DNA from: Chaetorhynchus papuensis
Lineage: Eukaryota; Chordata; Aves; Passeriformes; Rhipiduridae
Direction of reading: 5' to 3'
DNA: 64,000 bases
Assembly (NCBI GenBank): GCA_013396525.1
Contig: VWYX01000008.1
Coordinates: forward strand, 1,488,001 to 1,552,000
The first letter of the stretch is position 1, and the number at the start of each line of letters is the position of its first letter. Of the stretch, positions 17,303-32,300 are shown one piece after another. The notes below the pieces were generated by a model. That model did no database searches and was not told the origin of the DNA. It worked only from the letters and a program-made list of their open reading frames with translations. Made by a program: the position numbers and the translations under genes.

Positions 17303-20300
17303 CTGACAGGAAAGACAACAAAGAAAATATGTGGGGTTATCTTTGCTCTTTTGTGTGAAAGATTCGGGCAAAGATTAACAGTGCACACACAAAGACAGCC
17401 GAACACTTGTGTCACATATCCTACTTCATTTAAGCTGACAATAATGTGTATTAACTCTCCAAACCCCACATTATTAAAGTACCATTCTACATTTTGGCAT
17501 TTGGGAAACTGCAAGAAGTAAAATTACACAGGCTTCCTTTCTGAGAATAAGGGTTGTGCTGTAACTGCTCCTCTTCCTGCCTTCATCACACATTCAACAC
17601 ACCGGAAGGGCAGGATTCCCAGAAAACAGTTCTTCCTTTGCCATCTGTAACCTCCCTTTTCCCCTACAGCCAGTGCAGAAGGGGTGGGTACCCAAGTGGG
17701 CCTTGGTGTTTTGTCCATCAGTGTACACTGTATCACCAGTGAGGGTCCATCTACAATCCAGTCAATGTGGATGGTGAGTTTTCAGCCTTCTACCCCCACC
17801 CTGACCCTCTTCTCCTTACCTGGCACCGTGGAATACGCAAACAGAAAATCGGCTTCCACTGGGATTTTGTATCTCGGGTTGGCATCTGTCTCCAGGGTGT
17901 CATTGGCAGGTCCAGAGTCAGTTTGTATACCTTCATCAAATTCAGAGCCTCTGCAGGCCTGAAAGCAGAGAAGACAAATAGAATTTGTCCAATAAGGAGA
18001 AACAAGGCACTGCAACAATTAGTATTCATCAACATTTTTATGGATTCAGCTCTAAGCAGTACTTCATGTGTATTAGAAGCAGAGATGCAATTCTGGGGGA
18101 TATCTAATTGCTCAGTGATAAAGTTAATAGCTCACCCATTTTAAATATACATCCTGTAAGCAAAGGGAGGTAAAGGTGTTGAGGTTGTGCATCTCAGTTG
18201 TTTGTCAACAAGTGCCATGTCAGCGTTAGTTTATTCTAACCATGACAAATTTTACCAGTTTAGAGTCATTCTCAGCACTCAATTATCACACAATGCCTTC
18301 ATAAGTGCAGCGTGACTTCTCCACAATGTCTTTACAGTTGACTCCACAGAGAGACTCTACAGTGGGCAGCCTGTTCTTGTGTTTGACCACCCATCACAAG
18401 TTTATTGCATTTTTAATATTTTTCCATTTATCTCTTTGATTCTTAATTTTCTCCTAATCATGGGTTTAGCTAAAGGGCACACTGGGACAACAGTCTGGGT
18501 GGGTAATTTTCAGCTCTTGATCAGTAGCTTTGACAGACAGCTCTTGCAAAATAACAAGTCTGACTGGCTTATATAACAGGGCTGGTTGCCTTTATTAAGA
18601 TAATTTTAAAGTCTACAATATAGCCATTTCAAAAGTGTAATTAGAAGAAACACCACTTTAGTAGCATGAAGAGTCTAAAACAGACTCAGTTTTCACTTTG
18701 AGGATGAGGATTAATTGATGGAACAGCCTAGGGAAAACCACATCTGCTGCCAACTCTTATATGCAAATGATACTATGTATTATGTAAAAAAGAGAATTCA
18801 GACCCATGGTATGTCAGTTAATACTGTATGAAACAGCTCTCTTCAAAAATTTAACTAATATACAATTAATTACATGCTAATTTAAAAATGCAATATAATT
18901 TTTTAGGATACTGAGGAAGAGAAAAATGTTTCTTTTAGCAGAATACAGTAATTTATACAGGCAGCCTTAATAAAAAGAGACCTGGACAGTATTATTCCTA
19001 TTGAAAATCATGTAATGTCTGCACAAAAGGTTGTTTATCCTTCTGCTTTGAAGTTCATGTATTACCAAAAGAAACCATGTAGAAAATTACAATGATAATA
19101 TTCTCATATATAAATTTTCTTTTAAAAACAAACAACACATTTTACCCACAGACAACATTTTTCACAAAACCTCCAGCAATATTCTGTAAGTCAAAGCTAC
19201 AGGGTTTTTCTAGAGCAGACAACCAACAGAGCAAGTTCTCCCCACTGCAGCAGTAGGATACTGTATTTACCTCAGGGCTATTACCTGAATGAAAAACAGT
19301 TTGGGTTTGCCTATAAGGCTTTTACACTTGTCTCCTCTAAACAGTGCAGTCAAACTCTTGATAGCCATGGGTCCATCTGTGCCATAGATGAGCCCTTCTT
19401 CCCCGTGGCTTAGGAGGATACAGGCAAAACAAGCAGCATCACTGTGGTTCTCCTCGGCAGCTACAAGGCAAATCCTTCTTAGTCAAAGGGAAGCGACCTT
19501 TTAAATGGAAGTTATATTTAGCAAACACATTTTTCTGAGGCTAAATATACACTGGGGTTCTACTGTCAGGCACAGGAAAGAGTGGATCATTTTTGACAAT
19601 GTGATGAGTACCCTGAGTACAGGGATGCACCCTTCACTTGACTCTGAGTTTAGCCCACTGGAATCAAGAGGCTGAACTCCTTATCTAACATGACAAGGCT
19701 CTTCACCTAACACACAGGACAAGTGCTTCACAAGAACACTGTACATTTCTGAATTGATGTTGGGGGATGAGATGGGGAATTAAGCCCAGTCCATTCAGAA
19801 AACAAATCCTTCCAATACAGAAAATTCTATGTGTGGGGCTTAAGTAATTTGCTCTACTTCAACCTGCTTTGAGCAGGGAGTGGATTCAGCGACTTCCAGA
19901 GGTCTGTTCCACTCTAAATTATTCTACAATTCTGAATTTTTACCTTGCTTCAGTAATTTTTCCATATCATCACGGCTTCGGTCATTGTACGTATGGACCT
20001 CAAACCCCAAGTTTTTAAAACTCTTTGCGAGATCTCCAGCATCCTTATCGGTGCCATTGCGTGTGCCCATTCCTGCCAGAAAACAAAGAACACGGCTGAC
20101 TGCACATTACACCACTCAAAATGATTCACGTGTCCAAAGGCAAATTTTTAAGTTTCTAATTGATAAACTTAAACAAAGTCTTGGTGACATGTTTTTAAAA
20201 CAATCCTCCAACAGCACTGAGAACAAATTGTGAGATTTTAAAAATAATGCAACGCTCAGTGTTAATACATATCTTATCCTGGAAAATGCTGGCATGCCTC

Positions 20301-23300
20301 CAGCACCTTGCAACACAGGACCTCTGAGGCTGATTCATGTCCTTTTGGTTATGCAGGGCCACACAGGCACAAAGCACCCCATGGAAACCTGTTGGAAAGT
20401 GCCCCTGTTATACCCAGTAAAAGGAACTGATACACGATTTTTAGGGAAAACAACTTGCTGTGTTTGCCAAGTGTATAGGAAAAGTCCTACAAAACCTGAT
20501 TAGAACACAAGTATCTGCCTACCTTGAAACCACATGTGGTCTGGAAAGTTAAATGCAGGACTGTGAAAAGAGCACAGCTACAGCTATTAGCTTTTGTAGA
20601 TCATAGCTGTAGCGCAGGGACAGAGAATTTATAACATGGGTTGCAGATGCCAAAGTTCAAATTTTAACAACATAGTTTAAAACTCTGGAACAAAAGTTTG
20701 GTTTGATGTTGGTACAGCAAGGAGACATGGCCTTTGAGACATATATTGAAAAGATGTTGAAGAAAGCCACTCTAACGTAAGTGTTAGAGAACAGCAAAAG
20801 TTTTAGGAACAACTATTTATCAACAAAGGATAAATACATTCATTAAAATTCCATGTCCTAAAAATAAAATGCTTATTGATTAAAGAAAGTATAAACATTC
20901 TACAGTCTGTAATGAGTATCAACAAAGCAAGAACATTACCTGTTTTGTCTTCAAAATTTTTGTTGTTTATAATAATACATTTGCCAACTTTCTTGTAATC
21001 CATATTATACTGGAATGTGGGTGTAACAATTCGGTATTGATTACTGAGAGAGGGCTTTGGCTGTTCTTCTTCTCCATTCTTCTTTTTTCTAGGTGAACCA
21101 CATGAAATTATTGTTAGTGACCAGTCACATGCACGGCCTATTTATCGTAATTCAAACCATTCGTGCAGCCCTGCCCAATGTTTTTCCTTCTCTAATGTTT
21201 GTTTTCTTCCTCCACATTTCGGATCGAGGCATAAAGATCTTGTGATTTCCATCAAGTGATTACTGTGTGCGGTTGGATTCTGACGAGGCAAAATAACTCT
21301 GGAGTGAACCGCAGCCAAGAGCAGGACACACAGATCCTGACCCAGAGATAAAACAAATGAAGGGAGGCTGGCAGTAACCTTCTGCAAACTGCTTCTGCAC
21401 ATATTTCACTTTTACTGTAAGTAATTATTGAAACAACAGACAGATTTCTCTTAATAGGTGTTCCAGGAACATGAAGATATGCAGTTTACCCAATTGTGTG
21501 ATGAGATTTGTTTACTGAATCACCATCATGCCTAAATTGTGTGAAGATTAAGACTAAGCAGTAGGTAGTTTCTGCTGATGAAGGTTATAGATGTGAACAG
21601 GTCAGGTGTTAATCTGGTCTGCCAAAGAGCAGTCTGAACCCACACAAAAACTGAAGCACATTTTAATGTAATCATTGATACCTGAACTTCACGTCAAATA
21701 AAACCTAAGAAAAACCAAATCAAACTCTTCTATTAATTAATAGGTTATATTAATAAATGTTCTCTGGTTATAGGGCTGTGTACTGATCTTTTTGCTATGT
21801 ACAGGAGTCTTAGATTGGATTAGAAAGAGATGCCAAGGGATGGCACAGACATAACTCACAGATTTAACCTAAATGAAGTATTAACACCACATCCATTTCA
21901 GCCAGCATGCACCTGACGTATAAACGTGAGGAACTCAGCAGTGCTTGCTTTTAGAGGTGGGCTTTTTGATCCAAGCAGGTGGCTTCAGGTGTGGTTAAGA
22001 TTTCCTCAAGCAGAAATGGAGCCAGTAAGAGCCTATAAAGAGTCTGATTCAACCTCAGAATTATAAGCAAGCTTTGGAGCCAGCCCAGTGAGAAACAATG
22101 CTCAGGAAAGGGCAGAAGAAGTTACTGGCACCTCTCTTATTTGTTCCAGCATACAGCTTCCAATAGTGTTTATTGCTGATGTCTGAGAGGAAAACATAAC
22201 CTACTTTCACAGCACAAAAATCTGCATACTACAGTTTGGTTATAGCAAAATTAGATTTTTCCTATAATCTCAATTAATTTAAGTACTTTCACTATCCTCA
22301 TTCGGGCATCTTCCTAAAGAATTATTAAGCTGTTTGCTTCAATAATAACCTGTAGACATGAGAATGCTATGAATTTATTAAATATTGTTTAGGTAATCTA
22401 TTTTCTTACCTGCCTGATTTAACAATGGTTGTCTTTTAGCTTTAAGTGTCCTCTTTTTTATTACTAAAGGACAAGATTAATTGGAATCTATAATAAACCT
22501 TCTTTAAATAATTCATCGCGTATAAATGCTACTGCAATTCAATTTCAAAACAGCTTCTTCTTATCTTTGAGTGTCATAATGTTCTATTATAGAGGGCCAA
22601 ATTAAATAGCTGCACCTAGCAGGCTTTCATTATACCCTTTTTACATGTGACCAACTTAATATCATATCCTCTTTTAGATTTCCCTTAGAGACTGAAAAAC
22701 AGATATTGAATCGTATCTACTTGAGGATTTTGTCTCATGCTCTGGAAATACAGGGATTTTTTTCTAACAAATTGCAAGTATGGATATTCTCCTTGCATAT
22801 GCTTCTTGAGGTCTTTGGAAGCAATAATTAAATATACTTTGAGTCAAGAAAGTCAAGAAGTGGTTCTTAACAATTTTAAAGAATTATTCAGAGATCTGTG
22901 ACGTTAATATTACATTTGACTTTCAAAGAGATCATGGATTCTTATTTTAACCTAAAATTCCCCCTGGTCTTCCATCACGGGACAGTTCTTTGTCAAAGAG
23001 AGAAAAACAAATTTCAAAACAACAAATAATCATTCAGGTCCATGAAGGGGCATCTCCTCAGCCCACAGATAAAGTTTCTACAGATTTATCTGGCTTCATT
23101 GATTTCCTGAAATGTTGTACAACCAACAGTGGCTGTTACAGACTATAGGATATTTTCAAGGGGATTGTGCACACATTTCTGTTTATGTCCAACCCATGAA
23201 CAGCTGTGAACACTTGGAACAGACCCATTTGAGCAGTATCAAGTTTGCACTGTCTGCTCTCCTAAAATGCTGGAAGTGACCTAACTGGAGCCCAGAAGTC

Positions 23301-26300
23301 AGGCAGCCACGTTACCCCACAAAAAGCCTCACTGAAAATAGCAGCAGGGGTTATAAGTGGCATACCAACGTGGCCATGCAGCTTCTCTGAAACCACTTCA
23401 CTCCCAAGTTCAACAGTTTGCACTCATTCATGCAGAAATACTCGTGAGTTTAAGGGATGTAATTCCTGCTGCTGGAGTTCTCAAAAGCAGCCAGGAGCTC
23501 TATGCCAGTGAATGGCAAATGACACAGACAAGCCTTGGCAGCACATTTCCCCATTCCTTTACAGAGGTTTTTGGTTTATTTTATAGGCTTTTATTCTAAT
23601 GATTCCTCCCAAGCTGAACAGGTTAATGAGATACTAAAAAAGCCACAGCATGGTTGTGCCTATCACTTCTTTACTGGCAGACAACAGAAAGTTCCAGAAA
23701 TCTTTTGGCATCAGTCCAGACTGAATGAATAAGGAAGCAAAGGTTGTGGATTATACTTAGCCTGGGCATCTTTGGGAATGTGATTTCATCAAGTCTAGAC
23801 TCAGTCAGTATCAACCCTGTGAAAATCATTATTACCAATTTCTCACTTTTCAAATACAAAACTAAAGTTATCTGCACCATTTATCATTTTGTTACTGAAC
23901 CTTTAAATAGTAATAGTAAATATTTTTATCAGCATGAGTGGCTAAAATTCTGTCAAAGTCAATGGAGATACCTCATTTGCACAAGTAATGGACATGTTCA
24001 TCTAAAGGACTGCTACTTATGACGGCAAATCTTTTTTCTTATACTTGGAGTAAATTATTGTTTCAAAATGGTTCAAGACTAAAGAATAAAAATGTCACTG
24101 TCAACATTTAACTAGACCCAAAGATTATTTAGAAAAAATAAAGCAATGCCTCTTAGCAGCTGAGATTTTCTCTCCTTTGGCTTCCTTCCTACAGGCACCT
24201 TCCTCAGTTCCTTTTGCTACCATACTTTAGTGTGACATACCAACGTATTAGGAATCCATGTGCAGGACAAAGCCTTCCCTGAGCATTGTCTTTATTCATC
24301 TAATATTCATCTAATCCTTTGCCTGGCTATTTAAGTGCCTGCTCTTTTCCAGGGAGAGTTGTTCAAAATAAACTCTAAAAATGGTATTACAGAGGGATAC
24401 CTAGGTTTTAAAAAAAACTACAGTCCCCTTCTCTCCCAGGAAAATTAGGGCCTCCTGTTGCTGTGCTGAAAAATGTAAGCAGATAGAAAAAAATTCTGCA
24501 ATTCTGTTATTATTCAATTTAAGGGAGCTGACGCTCCGACTTGGGTGGAATTCTGCACTGATTCCATTCATTTTTATTTGAAGTACACCCACAGAAAGAG
24601 AGAACTCTTACTCTGCTCTATGCAGTTCAGTAAACTTGGGCTTTCCTTGACAAGGAATATCTCAGAACATGATGACAGTTTTACTCTGGCATACTTCCTT
24701 CATACAATGTGCAATTTATCATTTCGTATCTCATTTCTGAATGACTGACAGCATATTTATGTTAAAAAGAAATTTGCCTTTAAAAACACGGTGTCTTTGC
24801 AAAACACATCACTTGAAGATTCCTTCTGGAGTCCAAATGCTTTTTGGCATTGGACAATAGTTTTACTCTAACTTCTGTCACATTCTCATCCTTTCTGTTG
24901 AGTCCAGGCAAGATTAGAGCAGTGGGAGAGTGACAAAGTCCACAGTACAAATATTCTCAGGTAATCCATCAACACCCACCAGAACCTTCATACACTTAAC
25001 TGTTGTGGGGTGCAAGGTGTCTTAAATTGCAATGATCTTTAATCTTTTACAGACAACTGAGACATTTCCCTCAGGACTTTGACATTTGGGGACCTCTTTA
25101 CAGGCTTCATTTGAATAAGTTCCCCATTAATTTCCAATATTGTGGAGTGCATGGGACAACACATTAGTTCTAAGGCCTCTGAAAAAACTTATGCAGCCTA
25201 TATTGCTGATTTATTTTTATGCAGTTTGTGTGGCCCTGTGCTGCTCTTTCTGTCTAAGGAACTCCACTCCTTCCATTGCTGCATGCACAGTATAAATTAT
25301 GTTTGTGACTACTGCTCATCACAAATGCTGTTCATTCTCCTGGGGAAAAATCCTGGACTGGACTTATTTTTTTAAAAAGATAGCAAAAGAATAGACAGAA
25401 AACCATGAAAATGCAAAGGAGATTGTGTTTGAATTCACAGGGCATCACTAAGCTTTGTGTAGTAAAACTGAGTGTGCTGGAGACCAATTTAGAGTTATTC
25501 TTCCAAAAAAATTGAACAGGAAACAGAATTTATAAATTAGACAAAACAACATTCAATATTTTGTTATAATTTTCCATATTAGCCTCAACAATTAGTGGTC
25601 TGATGTGGTCTCCATAATTTGTATGTCTGATGTTTTCTAATAATCAAGCATTATATCTCTTACTTCTACATAACCTTCTCTTCAAACCACCAGGTTTAAT
25701 ACTTTTATCCAGTCTCATGTCACTGCATTTAGTACACCTCTAATTACTGTACACTCTGCCCTCTCTGAATTTTTTGTAATCTTGAAACCTGTTGGCAATA
25801 ACAAGCAAAAGACACTTGTTAAACCTGACTAGAGCTATTTAGATCTCAAGTTCTTTAAGTCAGACTCTTTGTTCTTTGTCAGATCCGTTTTGGTAGTGTC
25901 ACAGAGATTTAGAGCTACATGCAAATAACAGATTTTCCTATTGCCTTTTTCCATTAATATTGCATCAGGTTAGCAGAGCAGCACCATTTCTGGACAAGAA
26001 GAATGTGTCACTACTTGAATTGTCTTTTGTAAAAATGAATATTCCTTTACTCTTAAAAATCAGAAAGCATCAATTATATGGGATAAAGACTGAACCACAA
26101 GGTTTAGACCAAATACTAAAACTGTATTACAGTGCATTCGAAAATGCATTTTAAGGCTTGCAAATTATGTGCCAGTAGAGAAACTAGAAAAAAAAACTTA
26201 ACAGTTGAAACAAAAGTCTCCTGAGGAAAAAGGGGCAATACTAATTGTGTAAGAAGAAGTTCAAGTAAGCATACTGCATATTTTCAATTTCCCTATTAGC

Positions 26301-29300
26301 AGTTGTTAGCAAATGAGCACTAACAAAATAACTAGTCCTTAGAAGGTTATTTTAAAATATATTCCAGATAGATGTCAAAAGAAAACTGAAAAAAATTCTA
26401 ATATTAAAGTAAAGATATTGTCCACACAACAGAAAGTCTTCATTCAGCAGAGAGAAGAAAAGTGATCCTAAAAAACTGCACGTAAAAGTTCCCCAAAAAG
26501 CATCTAAACATCATCTCATCTATGTTGCTTACCATGGTAAGCAGATGTCTTACACAAAAGGCAGGAAAACCGACAGCTGCAATTTAGAATAGCAAACATA
26601 AACAACACAATGCCACACACACATACACATACACATACACAAAAACCAATGCTCCTGGATTTCTGTTCCCTGTCAGGATCTTGTTTCATCTGTTAAAGAA
26701 ATTCAAAACTGCAGTGAAACATGCTAAACTGGTAATACTGAAGGCTGAAGCTCGTATTTATTAATGATACATAAAGTCTGTGCTGCCCTTGCATATTTAT
26801 ACATTGCTTTGCTGAAATGCCTAAACTTTGAGAGTCATTTTTGGGAAGGAGTGGAATAAAGGGAAATGGCCAGTGTGCTTCCTGGAACACCACAGCCCCC
26901 CATGAACACATTCCATTTTCCTCCTGGGAGCTACGGGACTGCTCAGGCAATAAAATAATGACTAAATGTTCTCAAGAACAGGGCCACAGGAATGAATTAG
27001 CCTTCAGTTTCTTTTTGAATTGCCAATTAGTTCAGGACTTCTTAAGGGCATCTTTGGAATCAGATTGTCAGCTGACTAAACACAGACAGTTTAAAAGCCA
27101 ACAGAGGCAAAGCCTTTTGTTTGAAGGAACCTGAAGTCAGGAACCCATTAGGACAGTACCTCTTGTTCATTTGGAAACTCATGTCACAGGCCCCTCAAAT
27201 AATTGTAAACACAGTAATTTTGAACAGAAAATATTGCTGTAGCAGTCTTGAAAGAAAGGAGTTAGGCAAACAATGAGATTATTTCCTTGAACTTATCAAG
27301 ATAATACTAGAGCTGGGAAGGACCTAAGCTATCATTAAAAAATTCTTTCCAAGACTGGACTGAGTTCATTCATCCAAAAACCCAACATCATACTAAAAAC
27401 ATTCTTGATAGGATGTATGTAGAAGTACTGATACAGATTTCACAGAAAATCTGCAAAACAAAACTCTTCAATTTATTTAAAGAAATCCTGGCATTTCCCT
27501 AAGTTTCCTAATATCACATCCAAGAGTACAACACAGAATAAAATATATCTATTAAGACCATATGCTAGCTATGCTTTGCTCAATTAACTTGATGAAAGGT
27601 ATTAAACAAACCAAATTGTGCTTCTGCTGTTGAATAACTTCATGGAAGTAACTCCGTATCTCTTGGTCTTAGTTTTTCCATTACAAAATGAAGCCTAAGT
27701 AAACTTATTTCAAAAAGCAATTGCAGATCATGTGGCTTCTTCCCAGGGGGATGGTCGTGCAGAAACTGATGCCCCATGCTCTAACCAAGTGACCCAGTCT
27801 CAGTGTCAATCCTGTGCCATGTGCTCTGGGATGACCCCACTCGAGCAGGGAGGTTGGACCAGATGACCCATTGTGGTCCCTTCCAACCTGAGCCACTCTG
27901 GGATCCTGTGATTCTGTACAGTAAAGAAGAGAATAATTTTAAAATCCACTATTTTGTACATCTGTGCAATGTTTATGTGCAGAGTGTGTGGGTTAGCTTA
28001 CTGACAGGGCCTCCTGGAAAGAAAATGCATGAAAGAAAGGCATTCTTGCTGTCCACTTTGGAGGTTTATAGTCCAGAATCTCAGGATCTCAGTCCAGAAA
28101 CAAATTCCTATATTTGATTACTGCACGTTAGTTTCCCTACAGAGAGGAAACTGCTAATGCCTGTGTATGACTATTTAGCATCAATTGAAACTAAATACAT
28201 TTTAAATACCTCATTATAAGACATTTTTCAGACCCCAAGCTGCTCTTGTAGCTTTTTTGTTCCATTTTAGTTTCAGATCCATCTCCGATTAGGAGAGAGA
28301 ATCTTCTCTAAAAACCTGGAAAACTGAGAAATTCAGTCCAAGACAACTGAAAACTTGCTGTGTAATGAAAGAGTTGAGCTGTTTAAAAGAACAAGCCTCA
28401 GACTGCAACTTCTGGCATACTTTGTAAATGTCTTTTGAAGTTCTGGTAGTTACATCTAAATATGTCTTCCTGTCTTTTTAACTGAGTTAGTGACGGCCTT
28501 AACTAATTCAAATCAAAACCATGACTGCAATTTAATTTATTATATGCAAATGAAGCAGACCAAGTGCATTGGGACTTGAGCCAGCTGCACTTTGGGCAAA
28601 AAGTTTCAACAGACCAATATCTAATACTGTCCACATTTCACAACAGCTAAAAAAAGACAAAAGTAAAAAGAAAAGAAACAGGTAGCAGTGTCCTAGTTTC
28701 ATGCACTTAATATTTTAAGGATCGCTTACCACCCACACAATAGTTTTGTGGTGTGATGCCTGCCGAACAGAGTTCTAAACTCTCAATCATCACTTTGTAA
28801 TTGAGATTCAGCTTCCCAATTAGCTGCATGATATCTGCCATGCAGGCCTCACAATATTGTATGCAACACAATAGCCAAATAACACCCAAAAGGTAAATTT
28901 TTACAAATAAAGAATTTTGCTTGCTGAAAGGCTTTCTGCTCATTTCTAGAAAACCTGCACATCCATACCTTCCATGGGTGTTCTGGAAACTGGAATCTTG
29001 CATGATCATACCCTAGCTAGCATAATGTACATAGGCAACTGACAATTATATGCAAGAAAAAGGATGAAGCTGCTTTTACCTTTCATAGGTACTAAGAGCA
29101 ATTAACAGGTGCATATGGATTGCTTGGAAAATGACTCAAAATAAAGCAAGCCCTCCAAACACTGATTCTCAGAGAACACTCTGGCAAGGCTTAGCAATTG
29201 CAAAATGCCAGTGGAGCCACAATTAGCTTGCAATAACCATTGAAACTAAACTGTTTTAGGGTACAAACTCCTGATTTTTCCAAACAGGTGGCAGAGAAGG

Positions 29301-32300
29301 AAGGAGGCGAACAACATTCAACAGTACCTTGGCTCATCATCAAATGGTACTCCACACTGCATCTGAAAACAGCTTCAGCTTGTCCTCAAGAGCAAGTCTG
29401 ATCTTCTCTGCTAGTGCTAGGAGCCCACCATGCTCAGGGTTACATTGCAGAGAGAAACAGGATGCTCTGTGTGCTCAGGCCCCAACATTCACCTGTGTCA
29501 GCAGTGGGTCACGCTGGACTGTTCTGTGGGGCTATTCAAATGCCCGTGGCCATCACCCTGCGAGCTGAGGTCATGCAGGCCTGATCCACCTCTGCTGACA
29601 AGCGGAAAACACGCTCCCATCACTCACTCCATCCCTGCTCCGATGTAAGAGCACAGGAAAAGAGATTCTGAGATGGAGGTGGGACAGCAGACTTCACTTT
29701 GTGATACGTCCCTCTTCCTTCTGTCAAAACCTGATCCACCAGTACTATAATGTTTACACAACGAATGTTTCCAGCAAAATAATGCTGGAAACAGCGTTAT
29801 TATTATTATTAACATGCATAGTTTACAAAGTCTCTCTGTAATTTAATTAGTACAACTATTTCCTTCATATTTACCCTCAAACAGTTTTGGTTTATTATAA
29901 ATTTGTCTTAAATTTCTTTGGATTGCTTTGAAAGCTTAAACGTCACACTACATAATAACTGTCCTCCAAATTCTGTATGATACAGCCCAGAGTTTGTTGT
30001 AATGAAGGAAATAAATTACTGCACTAAAAAGTAATTAGGATACTTGACTGTGATTACTGCAGATACAGTTCCTGGATAACCCAGTGTTTGCTGTGCTTCA
30101 CAATATGAAGTTTCTAAGGCGACTGGAAACAAATATTGACTGTGAATTAATGAGTTCTTATAATACAGACTAGGTACTATTTCAAGATACTTGGGCTTTT
30201 CCTATGTGGCACATCCAGTAAGCATCCAAGGGGAAAGTACAAGCATTGACCACAGTTTCCACCCATTGTTAAACACTCCTGCAGTGTTCTCCAGAAGTTG
30301 AGTTCCAGATCTAACAAAAATTGCTTTAATGAAACAACAACAAAACTCCCCCGAAAACCACACACAAAAAAACCCCACCAAAAACCCCCACAAACAACAA
30401 CAACAAAAAACAAAAACAAAACCGAAGAAACCCCAACCCACCCTCTGACTTAAAAAAGAGTAATAAAAATGAAATATCCCTGCTCCATGTTACAATCTCT
30501 TTATTGTCTTTGTAGGAACTTTACCAGACTACAGATTATTTCTGAAATTTTATGTTTGATGCTTTGGGATGAACATAAGCAATGGATATTTACCTTGTGC
30601 TGAGCAGAACAAACAAACTCCAAACAAAACTAAAATGATATCGTGATAGATTTTGGAGCTGTGACAGTAAAAGGAAAGATCATCACCCATTTACAGGACA
30701 GACTAAGGCACACAGGGACTTCCTTAGAGACATTAAGGAAACATGAGGCTGAAACAGGAGGTCAGCTCAGACATCTGAGTTGCAGCCCAGAACATAACTT
30801 CAGACAATGATTCATCAGCTGTTATTTGCTTTAAAGTAGCTTGCTATTTTTAGTCTAAGGATAAAAGAGATACTTTTCTTAGCAACATTTACTTTAAAAG
30901 GTCTGTAATAGTCTCATACTGAAAAATGTGTAACAGAATGGAGAGCTCTGGAAAACATATGCATCTACATCACTGTGAAGCTGTTCTTCATAAAAGTTCT
31001 ACCTGAAAAGCAGCTTCTTTTACAAATCAATATAAAAATTGGTAATCTCTGTGGGTAATCCCCACACAGGCCACTTATGAGCTGCACTTGAGCCTTGTGG
31101 GTCTCTTCCAACTCAGAATGAACATGATACTGTGAAAAGTGATGGAAAATAGCTCCCCAAAAGACAGAGGAACAACAGAAAAGCAGAGCTGAAACAAAGA
31201 CAACTTTCCACACCTGTTACACCTCCAAACCTGAGGTTCAGCTGAGGATGAATCTGAAAAATGAATCTTTATTCTCTGAAGGACAAGGCTGTTTATTTTG
31301 AGAAATATGGCTATACTGAGACAAGGGTCATGAAGTTGAAATAGACAGCCTTTGGTAACATCTGTGCTTCCCCACTTTCATGTCCTGTAACCCAAATAAA
31401 CACTGTACACATGAAAAGAAAAGGAGCTCACATATCCATGAATCTTTTTCATCAAAATACTAATTTACAAACCTGGTAGATATCTTAATAACTATCACAA
31501 CCATTGAACTGCAGAAGGCTTGATGCACACTGACATTTCCAGGAAACTTTCAAATTAATCAAAAGTCTCAAACTTTATAGTGGTGTGACGTGACAGACAT
31601 AAGTATCTTACAGATATTTTGGGTGTGCAGTGTTAAACAACTAAAATAGTCTTGGTGACTATATGTCCCAGAAAACCTCTCAAATTCCTCAGTGGGATTT
31701 TCTTAAAATCCATTTCATGTGTCTGCATTGAGGGCATCACAGAATCACACACTTTCAACCGTAACTAAGTATTTGTAAGAATTTTTAAATAGACATTTAA
31801 ATTGTGTTTTTGTTTCTAGATGAGAACAGGAATATTGACTATAAAACAAGACAGTAGGGCTGGAGCAGATAAAAGTAGGGCTGGAGCAGATAAAAGTAAC
31901 CAGAAGACAAATGGTTCTATACCATTAAATTAGGATAAAACTGGTACCTAGATACTACTAACAACCACCCTCTTCTGCATTGTTTCTTCACTGAGGCCCA
32001 CAAGCAGTCAGGATTTTTGACAGTGCAAGTGCAAGTTTACCAAGCCTTGGGAATTTTTGGATGCAGCTTTTCAAAAAAACCCCCCGACTCTAATTAGGAT
32101 TAAGAGAAATCTTTGCCCTAGTTAACACAGCAGAATTGCAATTTTATTCCATTTCACGTTACATTAGCTTTGCTGGATGCTAAAATGTGCTTGCTGCTAT
32201 AAATCTCCCTAATGGAGTTCCCCAATAAAACACAAAAGATACCAAATGAAGATATTAAATCATCTTGTGGAGAAGCAAGACTATATTTAAAGCCTTGAAA

